From positions 1-64,000 of the forward strand of contig JACRLN010000002.1 in the NCBI GenBank assembly GCA_016215115.1: a stretch of DNA of 64,000 nt. The letters are read 5' to 3'. Positions 1 to 7,731 of the stretch are shown piece by piece. Each line of letters opens with the position of its first letter. The first letter of the stretch is position 1. Both the position numbers and the translations under genes were made by a program. The notes beneath the pieces are model-generated. The model was given only the letters and a program-made list of their open reading frames with translations, did no database searches and was not told the origin of the DNA. Origin of the DNA: Nitrospirota bacterium. Lineage in GTDB: Bacteria > Nitrospirota > Thermodesulfovibrionia > UBA6902.

Positions 1-25
1 ACTTCTCGTAACTCCTGTACTTCAT
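1..25 (-). CDS. 5' end of an unidentified gene leaving the window
   Basis: On the minus strand an ATG at 25-23 follows a strong ribosome binding site (AGGAGG, complement of 33-38) at a spacing of 7 bases. Only eight codons (MKYRSYEK) remain before the window edge, so the product cannot be named. The good ribosome site is the main reason to believe it. It is divergent from the DUF4258 gene at 244. Confidence 0.4.
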
Positions 26-65
26 TCCGATTCCTCCTTTGCATTTTTTTCTGTACAAACCACTT

Positions 66-140
66 CAGGGAAGTTTATAATTTTCTATTAGCGTTTTTCG
101 GGGTCTTTTTCTAATTCTCACGTAGTATAGATATCGTTAG
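66..140 (+). repeat. 75-nt dispersed element, copy 1
   Basis: This stretch aligns without gaps to 19931-20005, which has exactly the same length. The first 16 bases are identical (CAGGGAAGTTTATAAT) and the last 16 differ at one position (GTATAGATATCGTTAG here); the middle is diverged. By hand count about 48 of 75 positions match. It lies upstream of the DUF4258 gene; copy 2 lies upstream of the Yip1 gene in the same orientation. The conserved start contains TATAAT, so a promoter or small RNA is possible. The function is unknown. Confidence 0.5.
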
Positions 141-243
141 AAAATTACGGTGATTTTAGGTAATCAGATTATCTGTAAGTTTCAGATTTACAGATTCAAA
201 ATAAATATTGAAGAATCCATTACTTTAAGAGTATAGTTTATAT

Positions 244-573
244 GTGAGCGTTCAAAAGAATACAATTCGACTTGTTCGTAAATCTGCTGAGAAGAAGTTA
301 TTATTTTTACCACATGCAATTCAGCAAATGTCACGACCAGACAGAATGATTAGTACATCGGATGTTCATCGAGTAATCAAGAACGGTGAACTTATTGAGG
401 ATTATCCAGACGACGCCAGAGGGCATAGTTGTTTGATTCTTGGTTATGGAGACGGTGAGCGGGCAATACATGTTGTTTGTTCTCCAAAAGAAGATTACCT
501 TGCAATAATAACAGCGTATCTTCCTGATCGTGAACAGTGGGAAGATAATTTAAGAAAGAGGAAAAACAAATGA
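244..573 (+). CDS. DUF4258 domain protein (toxin-like partner)
   Basis: This 109-residue protein has the DUF4258 pattern: an early His-Ala pair (PHAIQQM, about residue 23), a VxxVIxxGE segment, the EDYPDDARGHSCLILGY core, an HVV strand near residue 77, and an IITAYLPDREQW end. The start is GTG at 244, because an ATG two bases earlier is followed at once by a stop and later ATGs would cut the domain. The stop overlaps the start of the YgiT-type zinc protein by four bases (ATGA), so the two are translationally coupled. Such pairs are annotated as toxin-antitoxin-like. The biochemical activity of DUF4258 is not established, so toxicity is inference. Confidence 0.75.
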   Translation: MSVQKNTIRLVRKSAEKKLLFLPHAIQQMSRPDRMISTSDVHRVIKNGELIEDYPDDARGHSCLILGYGDGERAIHVVCSPKEDYLAIITAYLPDREQWEDNLRKRKNK

Positions 574-782
574 AATGCATTTACTGCCAGGGGGAGATGG
601 GAAGAAAGACAGCGCCTTTTCACATTGACAGAAAAGGGTATCATTTACTGTTTGATGCCATTCCTGCATGGGTATGCAATCAGTGCGGCGAAGCATATTT
701 TGAAGAAGCAGAAGTTAATGCTATTCAAGAAGTTTTACGTAAGATTGATCGAGAGACTGAGAAGTTAGCTATCGCAAGCTGA
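570..782 (+). CDS. YgiT/MqsA-type zinc finger protein (antitoxin-like)
   Basis: This is a 70-residue protein with two CxxC pairs (CIYC at residues 3-6 and CNQCGE near residue 36), as in the N-terminal zinc domain of MqsA antitoxins. After the zinc module it has a short helical tail (EVNAIQEVLRKIDRETEKL). It lacks the C-terminal Xre/HTH half of full MqsA, which is normal for the short YgiT-type family. It overlaps the DUF4258 gene by four bases and is probably its antitoxin. Autoregulation would be expected for such a pair, but no operator is evident. Confidence 0.75.
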   Translation: MKCIYCQGEMGRKTAPFHIDRKGYHLLFDAIPAWVCNQCGEAYFEEAEVNAIQEVLRKIDRETEKLAIAS

Positions 783-785
783 TAT

Positions 786-898
786 GAACGAACGAGGACA
801 TAGGTAACACTTTATTCCAGGTACATAGGTAACACTTTTTGCCTATACTTTAGGCAAGGAGGTGACTATGCCCTGGGACGGTGCGACCCTATTCGTTC
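786..898. mobile_element. Decayed insertion-sequence end (IS481-like)
   Basis: Two direct copies of ACATAGGTAACACTTT (798-813 and 823-838) are followed by a strong ribosome site (GGAGGTGA) and an ATG at 868. The ATG opens a frame starting MPWDGAT that soon runs into the 3' end of the metal ATPase gene. An MPW start behind GTAACACTT terminal motifs resembles IS481-family elements. A 7-bp inverted pair, GAACGAA (786-792) and TTCGTTC (892-898), brackets the block. I read it as the left end of an IS whose body has been deleted. Confidence 0.4.
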
Positions 899-907
899 TT
901 TTTCTTT

Positions 908-2863
908 TTACGCCTTTACCCTTGTCAATCTCATTGCATTCAATATAACTGCAAGGCTTAAACCCATATCTCCGATACCTACAGCAACCCATAAATTTAT
1001 CAGACCCAGTGAAGCCAAAACAGTAAAACTTCCTTTAATAAGGATTGAGATTGTGACATTTTGTTTCACAACCTGCATTGTCTTCCTGCTCAGTGATATA
1101 ACGTACTCGATTTTAGATAAATCATCGTGCATCAGGGCTATGTCTGCTGTTTCTATTGCAACATCCGAGCCTATAGTGCCCATGGCTATCCCGACGTTTG
1201 CGACAGCAAGTGCTGGTGCATCGTTTACTCCGTCGCCTACCATTGCGACAGAACCAAATCTGACAGCGAGGTCTTCAACTACCCTCACTTTATCTTCAGG
1301 CAATAGTTCTGCATGATATTCATCAATGCCGATCTTTCCGGCCAACAATGCCGCGACCTTCTTATTGTCGCCTGTAAGCATTTCAGTTCTTATATGAAAT
1401 TTCTTCATGTGGTTTATTATTACCGGAGCTTTTTCTCTCACTGAGTCATATAGGGCAATAATACCAATCACTTTGCTTTCATCAGAAATAAAAATTGAGG
1501 TCTTTCCCTCTTCTTCAAGATTCAATAATTCCTCTGGGCGCTCAATGGACAAATTGCCGAAGAGATTTCCTGAACCGGTGTAATATGTCTTACCATTGAT
1601 TTGAGCCTCCAACCCTATCCCTCTTCTGGATTTGAAACCGCTTATTTCCTTTAATTGAATATTTTCCGAATGTGCCTTCCTGAGAACAGCTTTAGCAATG
1701 GGATGCTCTGAACGTGCTTCCAGCGATGCAGCGATAGAGAGAACATCCTGTGAAGAATGATTGTTAAAACCAATAACGTCTATTACCTCCAGCCTGCCCC
1801 TGGTCAGGGTACCGGTCTTATCAAATGCACAGGCTTTAACCTTGCTCAGTTCTTCGAGGAAAGTGGCCCCCTTTATTAATACACCATGTCTTGCAGCGCT
1901 CGATATTGCAGAAACCATTGCAACCGGTGTTGAAATAGCCAGGGCACAGGGACAGGAAACAACTAAAAGTACCAAAGCCCTGTAAAACCAGACATCCCAG
2001 GCATGACCGAGAAAAAAAGTGGGGATTAAAAACACCGCAAAGGCTAAAGCAATAACTGACGGCGTATAATAATGAGCGAATCTATTGATAAGCTTTTCGG
2101 TTTTTGACTTTTTTCTCTCAGCTTCTTCAACAAGTCTTATAATCTTTGAAAGCAGTGTATCTTCCGATTTCTTATCAACCTCTACTTCAAGGTAACCATC
2201 TTCATTCATTGTTCCGGTGTAAACTTCGTCCCCTTCAACCTTATCTACCGGCGCTGATTCTCCTGTTATGGTCGACTCATTGACAGATGAATGTCCTGTG
2301 ACAATCTTCCCGTCCAGGGGGATTTTTTCACCGGGCCGTATGACAATCAGGTCTCCTATGGATATTTCGTGAACATGGCGTACAATTTCCCGGCCTGCCT
2401 TTTTAACCCTTGCTGTCTCAGGAGCTAATTTTAACAGCCGGCTTATGGACCTTTTGGCGTTATCAGCGGCATACTCTTCCAGAGATTCCGCAACAAAGAA
2501 AAGAAAAATTACCGCCGCACCTTCCTCGCCGTGACCGATGAAGAAAGCTCCAAAAGCTGCAATACTCATAAGACAGTTCATGTCAAGACGGAGTTTAAAT
2601 ATGGATCGTATGGCTTTTCTGAAAATATCTTTTCCTGAAACTACAGCAGCAAAGATAAACATTAATTGCGCAATGATTTTGTAAGGTGTAAGAGCTTCTG
2701 CTATCAGCCCGACAACAAGAAATAACCCTGCCGTTACAGAGCGAATTAATATTTGCCTTTTCCAGAAGGAGGGTTTTTCTTCAGAGAAATCAACGGCACA
2801 GCAAGAGCAGCTTTTATCACTGTCAACAGGTTTTGTTTCAGTATATAGTTTAATGCGTTGCAT
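908..2863 (-). CDS. P1B-type heavy-metal-transporting ATPase (Zn/Cd/Pb class)
   Basis: This is a 651-residue integral membrane pump that exports soft divalent metals using ATP. The order is a short N-terminus with a Cys cluster (CSCC, residues 19-22) in place of a full HMA domain, paired membrane helices, the actuator loop TGES near residue 200, the metal-site helix SCPCAL near 304, the phosphorylation site DKTGT near 350, the P1B-specific SEHPIAKA, and the hinge GDGVNDAP near 540. CPC plus the ending with GDMGLSLAVILNAMRL suggests the ZntA/CadA subclass rather than copper. It is divergent from the cytochrome gene. No metal-sensing regulator is adjacent. Confidence 0.9.
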   Translation of the reverse strand: MQRIKLYTETKPVDSDKSCSCCAVDFSEEKPSFWKRQILIRSVTAGLFLVVGLIAEALTPYKIIAQLMFIFAAVVSGKDIFRKAIRSIFKLRLDMNCLMSIAAFGAFFIGHGEEGAAVIFLFFVAESLEEYAADNAKRSISRLLKLAPETARVKKAGREIVRHVHEISIGDLIVIRPGEKIPLDGKIVTGHSSVNESTITGESAPVDKVEGDEVYTGTMNEDGYLEVEVDKKSEDTLLSKIIRLVEEAERKKSKTEKLINRFAHYYTPSVIALAFAVFLIPTFFLGHAWDVWFYRALVLLVVSCPCALAISTPVAMVSAISSAARHGVLIKGATFLEELSKVKACAFDKTGTLTRGRLEVIDVIGFNNHSSQDVLSIAASLEARSEHPIAKAVLRKAHSENIQLKEISGFKSRRGIGLEAQINGKTYYTGSGNLFGNLSIERPEELLNLEEEGKTSIFISDESKVIGIIALYDSVREKAPVIINHMKKFHIRTEMLTGDNKKVAALLAGKIGIDEYHAELLPEDKVRVVEDLAVRFGSVAMVGDGVNDAPALAVANVGIAMGTIGSDVAIETADIALMHDDLSKIEYVISLSRKTMQVVKQNVTISILIKGSFTVLASLGLINLWVAVGIGDMGLSLAVILNAMRLTRVKA

Positions 2864-3012
2864 AATTTATAATTTCATACCGGCAAATCGCCTTTTCCTC
2901 TTTACTAAATTTAACCGGACGCAAGCTATATTGTCAAAAGGTGGAAAAGTGTACGCTTTTTATTTAAAATTAATGAGAAAAGCTCAGGCATCATTTAAGC
3001 TGATTGATTATT

Positions 3013-4197
3013 ATGAGAAAATATATACTGCTTAATATATTACTATGGACCATTTTATTCCCGGTAACAGCTCGTGGAAATAATGGCCAGGAACGAACCA
3101 TTAACATTCTCTATACAGGGAATTTAAACGGCGAACTTGAGCCGTGCGGATGTTCTCCAAAGACAGATTTTGGAGGAGTTGCAAGACTGTCGGGATATAT
3201 CGCGGAGAACAGAAAGGCCCTGTCGCCCTATCTTCTGATTGATGCAGGCAATTTCGCTGGTGATGATACCCCGCAGGGCAGGTTAAAAGCTGAAACCTTG
3301 CTGCAGGCTTTTTCTGCTATGAAATACGATCTGACAGCTTTTCAAAAGAATGAAATGAAATTTGCTGATGATTTTCTTTCTTCTCTTATTGAGAGATATA
3401 AAATACCGGTTGTTTCAAACACGCATCACTATAAATTATCTATCTCGAAGACTAAATATACTCTTAATATGCATATAAGCGCCGATCCGGGTGATCATGA
3501 AATAAATCAATTGAATATCCTGCTGACAGACCTCCCCCTTTCTGTGTCTAAGGAAATGCAGGGTTGGGATGTTATTATAAATTCTTCAGGAGAAATACTC
3601 GAGGAACCTTTCAGTCTGAATAATACAATTATCGTAACAGGCTATCCAAAAGGGAAAAAACTTGGCATACTGACACTGCACATTGACAATAATGGAAGGA
3701 TAACAGGATTCAAACACAGATGGCAGCCCCTTGGAACCGATATAAAAGAAGATAAAAAAGTCCGTCAAATTCTGAATGATTATGATTCCCGGGTTGCCGG
3801 ATTATTGAAAGAGACTGAAAGGCCGCTAAAAGAAACCTCTTATCTTGGTGTTGCTAAATGTGCAGAGTGTCATCAGCCTTTTATTGACATCTGGAAAAAG
3901 ACCGGACACGCTAAAGCATTTTTGAGCCTTGAGAAGGCGGGCAAATCATCGGACCCTGAATGTTTAAAATGTCACACCGTCGGCTTCGGGGAAGAAGGAG
4001 GGTTTTACAGTATTGCAACGACACCGGGACTTGCAAATGTTCAGTGCGAGGTCTGCCATGGAACAGGCAGAGACCATCTTATGAATTTTTACAAACCTTT
4101 GGAGCATGTTACCGAGGCTGTTTGTTTGAGGTGTCATACAAAAGATAAAAGTCCTGATTTCAGTTATAAAGATTATCTTGAAAAGGTCATACATTGA
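3013..4197 (+). CDS. Tetrahaem c-type cytochrome with UshA-like N-terminal domain
   Basis: The ATG at 3013 is chosen over an upstream TTG because it leads straight into a signal peptide (MRKYILLNILLWTILFPVTA). Residues about 27-270 resemble the UshA/5'-nucleotidase metallophosphatase fold, but the metal-binding D-x-H and N-H-E signatures are absent (YTGNLNGEL and FQKNEMKF instead), and a PCGC motif sits near residue 44. Four CxxCH haem sites follow: CAECH (~283), CLKCH (~317), CEVCH (~345) and CLRCH (~371), as in cytochrome c554-like proteins. It is probably a periplasmic electron carrier or reductase subunit; the substrate is unknown. A DsbA-like gene follows 19 bp later. Confidence 0.75.
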   Translation: MRKYILLNILLWTILFPVTARGNNGQERTINILYTGNLNGELEPCGCSPKTDFGGVARLSGYIAENRKALSPYLLIDAGNFAGDDTPQGRLKAETLLQAFSAMKYDLTAFQKNEMKFADDFLSSLIERYKIPVVSNTHHYKLSISKTKYTLNMHISADPGDHEINQLNILLTDLPLSVSKEMQGWDVIINSSGEILEEPFSLNNTIIVTGYPKGKKLGILTLHIDNNGRITGFKHRWQPLGTDIKEDKKVRQILNDYDSRVAGLLKETERPLKETSYLGVAKCAECHQPFIDIWKKTGHAKAFLSLEKAGKSSDPECLKCHTVGFGEEGGFYSIATTPGLANVQCEVCHGTGRDHLMNFYKPLEHVTEAVCLRCHTKDKSPDFSYKDYLEKVIH

Positions 4198-4216
4198 TAA
4201 CCATTGGGAGGAAGAG

Positions 4217-4837
4217 ATGTTTTTTAAGAAATTTCTTATAATGCTGATATCTTCAATTTTATTGACATTGTCTGCGAATGCAGAGGAAAATCCCCCTATC
4301 AAAGGCATATACACTCAATTACCGGAGTTTAAGTTTATTTTTGATGGGGAAAAGGTAGAGGTGATCGAATTTTTCAGCTTTTATTGCGGCCATTGTTATG
4401 AGTTTGAAAAATCAATTCTCATTATTAAAGGCAACTTCCCGAAAAAAATTCAATGGAAAAATGTTCCGGTTTATTGGGGTAAGGGTTCTTCTAAACCCGG
4501 AGAGGCTTACCTTCTGGCAGAGGATGAAGGTAAAGGAGAACAAATGAAAAGAGCGCTCTTTGAAGCATTATTTATCGAAAAAAGAGATATTAGCGATATT
4601 AGCGTTCTGGAGAGTATAGGTGCAAAGTTAGAGCTCGGTTTTGATTTCAGCCGCAGACTGAGGGCAGGGGACAAAGAAAAAGAAGCAAATGCAGCATTAA
4701 TAATGATGAAGACATATTCAGTGGAAGGGACACCCGCTTTGATTATAGCAGGAAACCTTAAGGTAGTTCCCGGCCAGACCCATGATGCTTTCAGGGATAA
4801 CACAATTACAATCTTAAATAGCATTCTAAAGAAGTAG
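4217..4837 (+). CDS. Periplasmic thiol:disulfide oxidoreductase, DsbA/thioredoxin fold
   Basis: The start at ATG 4217 follows GGGAGGAAG and opens with a signal peptide (MFFKKFLIMLISSILLTLSA) cleaved near ANA-EE. Further upstream starts would run into the cytochrome gene. The product is 206 residues. The thioredoxin active site CGHC lies near residue 57 inside FFSFYCGHCYEFE, and the cis-Pro loop is VEGTPALII near residue 173. This is the DsbA pattern. Being next to a four-haem protein, it may keep CxxCH cysteines in the right redox state or oxidise exported proteins; that is inference from position. Confidence 0.85.
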   Translation: MFFKKFLIMLISSILLTLSANAEENPPIKGIYTQLPEFKFIFDGEKVEVIEFFSFYCGHCYEFEKSILIIKGNFPKKIQWKNVPVYWGKGSSKPGEAYLLAEDEGKGEQMKRALFEALFIEKRDISDISVLESIGAKLELGFDFSRRLRAGDKEKEANAALIMMKTYSVEGTPALIIAGNLKVVPGQTHDAFRDNTITILNSILKK

Positions 4838-4858
4838 GGGCGAGGCGCCGCCTCGCCA
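4836..4858. repeat. GGCGAGGC palindromic repeat, intergenic copy
   Basis: Arms GGCGAGGC (4839-4846) and GCCTCGCC (4850-4857) enclose a three-base loop. The same block, preceded by TAGG, recurs inside the livF coding sequence near 56917-56939 with one loop change. It sits between the DsbA-like gene and tsaB, where the hairpin could attenuate read-through. No T-run follows, so it is not a canonical terminator. Confidence 0.6.
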
Positions 4859-4876
4859 TTATAATAAAGGGAACAC

Positions 4877-5563
4877 ATGAAAATTCTTGCCATTGAAACT
4901 GCCACCATTGCAGGCAGCGTAGCAATAATTGATGACAATTCAGGGCTTGTGGGAGAAGTCAGGATAGATGTTAAGGTTGTACATGCTGAAAGACTTATGC
5001 CCTCTATTGAATGGCTTCTGAAAGCCTCCAGCTTTCACATAAACGACTTTGATGCATTTGCCGTGTCAATTGGTCCCGGTTCTTTCACAGGGCTCAGGAT
5101 CGGTCTCAGCACAACAAAAGGCTTTTCGTACGCTGCCAATAAACCTATTGTCCCGGTACCAACCCTTGATGCCTTTGCAAGAACGCTCCCATTTTGTTCG
5201 CACCTGATATGTCCGATGCTTGATGCAAGAAAGAATGAAGTATATGCAGCGCTTTATAAATGGGAGGGAAATGACTGTAAAAAAGTAATGTCAGAAACTG
5301 CAATAAGACCTGCAGAACTGTTGAAAAATATTAATGAACCCACAGTTTTTCTGGGAGAAGGAGTAAAGATTTACAGGGAACTTATTGCAGAAACATTACA
5401 GAATAATGCCGTTTTCGCCCCGGCATCAAGCATGTCTCCATCAGCTTCAACTGTGGGAGAAATAGCATTGGAAAAACTAAAACAGGGAACAATTGCAGAC
5501 CCCGTGAGTCTTATCCCTTTTTACATCCGGAAATCCGAGGCGGAAGTACATTGGAAGGGATAA
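4877..5563 (+). CDS. tsaB: tRNA threonylcarbamoyladenosine biosynthesis protein TsaB
   Basis: TsaB is the inactive ASKHA-fold partner that, with TsaD and TsaE, transfers the threonylcarbamoyl group to A37 of ANN-decoding tRNAs. The 228-residue protein starts with the ASKHA strand MKILAIETAT, has HAERL near residue 36 and the family signature GPGSFTGLRIG at residues 66-76. The usual TsaB length is about 220-240. The ATG at 4877 is preceded by AAAGGGAAC. It overlaps the next gene, rimI, by 13 bases, a common pairing, so the two are probably co-transcribed. It is cytoplasmic and normally essential. Confidence 0.93.
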   Translation: MKILAIETATIAGSVAIIDDNSGLVGEVRIDVKVVHAERLMPSIEWLLKASSFHINDFDAFAVSIGPGSFTGLRIGLSTTKGFSYAANKPIVPVPTLDAFARTLPFCSHLICPMLDARKNEVYAALYKWEGNDCKKVMSETAIRPAELLKNINEPTVFLGEGVKIYRELIAETLQNNAVFAPASSMSPSASTVGEIALEKLKQGTIADPVSLIPFYIRKSEAEVHWKG

Positions 5564-6015
5564 CAATAAGAAAAATGTCGCCGGCTGATCTTTCTGAGGT
5601 TTCTAACATAGAAAATCTGTGTTATTCAACTCCGTGGTCTCCTAATTCATTTAAATATGAATTGGCAAATAAGGAAGCGATCCTTAAGGTTGCTGTTTTT
5701 AATTCGGAAATCATAGGTTATGTATGCATACGCACAATACTGGATATGACGCATCTGCTGAATGTTGCTGTATTGCCGGAATTCCGGCTCAGAGGGATTG
5801 GGAGTATGCTTCTAAAAAATGCTGTCGGGGAATTAAAACGTTTACAACCAAACACAAAGCTCACCCTTGAGGTCAGACAATCAAACATTGCGGCTATAAG
5901 ATTATACGAAAAATTTGGATTTAAGGTAACCGGCAAAAGAACCAAATATTATCAGAAACCGGAAGATGACGCAATCTTAATGGAGCTTGATGTTTCGTTA
6001 TTTTTTTCCGATTAA
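5551..6015 (+). CDS. rimI: Ribosomal protein bS18 alanine N-acetyltransferase (GNAT)
   Basis: This is a 154-residue GNAT acetyltransferase of the RimI type, which acetylates the N-terminal alanine of ribosomal protein S18. The acetyl-CoA P-loop is visible as LRGIGSMLLKNA near residues 87-97, followed by LEVRQSNIAAIRLYEKFGF and the YYQKPEDDA end typical of RimI. A TTG start at 5551 is preferred, because ITIRKMSPADL is the first strand of the fold and would be lost by starting at the ATG at 5575. It overlaps tsaB by 13 bases. Its end overlaps the convergent usp gene by 18 bases. Confidence 0.9.
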   Translation: MEGITIRKMSPADLSEVSNIENLCYSTPWSPNSFKYELANKEAILKVAVFNSEIIGYVCIRTILDMTHLLNVAVLPEFRLRGIGSMLLKNAVGELKRLQPNTKLTLEVRQSNIAAIRLYEKFGFKVTGKRTKYYQKPEDDAILMELDVSLFFSD

Positions 6016-6885
6016 AACCGAGCAGCCGGCATGATTCATTATATATCTTGATACACTGCCGAGCATTCCCCTGATACCTCTCATTCCGCTGCTTCCGACT
6101 GCAATAATGTCAGTGTTTAAAGTTTCTGCTGCCTTGAGTATTTCTTCTGAGGGGTCCCCGAATCTGGCAATTTCCGTAATTGCCGGAAATCTCTTACTCA
6201 AATATTGACGCGCCTTCTCTGTTATTTTCTCTGAGTCCCTTAACTCTGCCTCGCGAGTGCCGGCTACCATTTCCTTAATCCTGTCATTTATTTCGAGTGC
6301 AAACCTTTCCGGTATATCTGTAAGAACCGGAAATACCACATTCAGGACTGTCACTTCTGTATCGTCAGGAAAAGGGATCGAAGACAGAACTTCACCCAAA
6401 GCTTCTGAGTGAGCGGATCCATCAGTGGCAAAAAGAATTTTTAATTTCCCGGACTTTTTCCATTGAGCAGGTTTGACAATGAGAACAGGCTTGGGAGAAT
6501 TGATCGCAACTAATCTTGTAACGCTTCCGACAATGTACGAACCAATGCCTTTCAAGCCCCTGGCCCCCATCACTATCAGGTCCAGGTCCGATTGGACCAC
6601 CGCGTTAACAATTGCTTTATCCGGGAAATCTTCAACAAATGAAGTGTCAATCTTTACATTCACAGACTTTAAAATGTTCGCTGTCGATTCAAGAATCCTG
6701 GGTGCAACTTCATCCATTATTCCCCTGAAATCAATATAGAGAGATTCCCATTCGCTTATAAGCGGTACCCAGCTTACAGCATGTAAAATGAAGATCTCAT
6801 CATTTGGGGTTAACTTGAAACCGGTTAAAAATTTCGCCGCCCCTTCTGAATGTTCAGAGCCGTCAGTGGCAAGTAATATCTTCAT
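5998..6885 (-). CDS. Tandem-domain universal stress protein (UspA family)
   Basis: The product is 295 residues made of two Usp domains. Each begins with the family strand (MKILLATDGSEHSE at residue 1 and LKILFATDGSAHSEA near 152). Each carries the ATP-binding GxxGxxGx9GS pattern (GARGLKGIGSYIVGS near 120; GSSGMRGIRGMLGS near 270). The ATG at 6885 follows AGGAGGGTGAGAAC; a TTG six codons upstream lies on that ribosome site and is rejected. It is a cytoplasmic stress or energy-sensing protein with no known enzymatic product. The 3' end overlaps rimI by 18 bases in convergent orientation. Confidence 0.9.
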   Translation of the reverse strand: MKILLATDGSEHSEGAAKFLTGFKLTPNDEIFILHAVSWVPLISEWESLYIDFRGIMDEVAPRILESTANILKSVNVKIDTSFVEDFPDKAIVNAVVQSDLDLIVMGARGLKGIGSYIVGSVTRLVAINSPKPVLIVKPAQWKKSGKLKILFATDGSAHSEALGEVLSSIPFPDDTEVTVLNVVFPVLTDIPERFALEINDRIKEMVAGTREAELRDSEKITEKARQYLSKRFPAITEIARFGDPSEEILKAAETLNTDIIAVGSSGMRGIRGMLGSVSRYIMNHAGCSVLIGKK

Positions 6886-6918
6886 GTTCTCACCCTCCTG
6901 CAAGTTTAATAGTTGAAA

Positions 6919-6991
6919 AGTGCAAAAGTGCGGAAGTCTGGAAGCTCAGAAGTAAAAGGCTTCCACGCTTCTGAACTTCCGCGCTTCCGGT
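6919..6991. repeat. Degenerate GGAAG/CTTCC hairpin repeat
   Basis: A run of CGGAAGTCTGGAAGC-like units is followed, after a short A-rich spacer, by its near complement (CTTCTGAACTTCCGCGCTTCC). The block can fold into a long imperfect hairpin. A closely similar block lies at 58085-58170. It occupies most of the gap between the usp and JAMM genes, both on the minus strand. Confidence 0.6.
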
Positions 6992-7004
6992 CTTTATTCT
7001 CTGG

Positions 7005-7460
7005 TTACTTATATTCTATCACGGTTTTTATAAATTCCTGTTTGTCCCTGTCCCATTTAAAACATTTCATATTGAAAACCCTCCTGTTCATCACGGAAAT
7101 TACTACGTGCAATGCGTCAGGGAATTCAGGCTCTCCAAAAACGGTCTGGGCGGCAACGTCTTCTTCTGAAAAAAATGATTCGTGTTCGGGGTGGGAATGA
7201 TAGAAGGCAATTATGTCTTTCCCCTGAGTTTTCGCCGTAGAAACAATTTTCTCAAATTTTTTTCTGTCGATAAAATATGCTGTACGGGCGTCTCTGGGGT
7301 ATCTTCCCGGGTCTTCATCATGCAGTCTGTTTTGAATATTTTCACAACAATGAACAATCTGATCGATCTCGTCTCCCGTTATAATACCGCAGCATTCATA
7401 GGGATATTCTTTTACGGCATGTTGAAATATTAATTCGAGGGCTTCTTTGTTTATATACAT
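7005..7460 (-). CDS. JAMM/MPN+ (M67) metallopeptidase
   Basis: The 151-residue protein has the zinc-dependent JAMM isopeptidase signature: Glu22 in YECCGIITGD, then His88 and His90 in YHSHP, followed by Ser98 and Asp101 (SFFSEED). All catalytic positions are present, so it should be active. In bacteria small JAMM proteins often trim C-terminal extensions from ThiS/MoaD-like sulfur carriers; no such carrier is adjacent, so the substrate is unknown. The ATG at 7460 is preferred over one at 7487, because the latter is the ATG inside a GGAATGAC repeat. Confidence 0.82.
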   Translation of the reverse strand: MYINKEALELIFQHAVKEYPYECCGIITGDEIDQIVHCCENIQNRLHDEDPGRYPRDARTAYFIDRKKFEKIVSTAKTQGKDIIAFYHSHPEHESFFSEEDVAAQTVFGEPEFPDALHVVISVMNRRVFNMKCFKWDRDKQEFIKTVIEYK

Positions 7461-7482
7461 AGCAAACTCTGTTCGTCTGTAG

Positions 7483-7624
7483 GTCATTCCGGCAGTCCTT
7501 TGGCCGGAATCCAGTTTTTTAAATAAGTTCTGGATACCCGATTACAGACCCCCGATTACGACATTCGAGGGCAGGCTTCGGGTATGACAAAAATAAAAAA
7601 GATCACTTTATAAACAGACACTAA
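7483..7624. repeat. GTCATTCC palindromic element, copy A
   Basis: The core begins GTCATTCCGGC and continues through an inverted GGCCGGAATCC to a degenerate GGTATGAC end at 7588. It is followed by TTTATAAACAGACACTAA (7607-7624), which matches the right terminal repeat of the copy at 36953-37080. The left outer arm is not recognisable, perhaps because it was lost when the element came to lie against the JAMM gene start. Confidence 0.6.
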
Positions 7625-7731
7625 TTAATAACGATAAATTCTGAGTAAATGTTTTCTTTAGAAGTGTATTATAAATAAGCAGACAAAAATTTTACTACAT
7701 TAGATGGTGGGATTTTTTATTCGCTGTGAAA

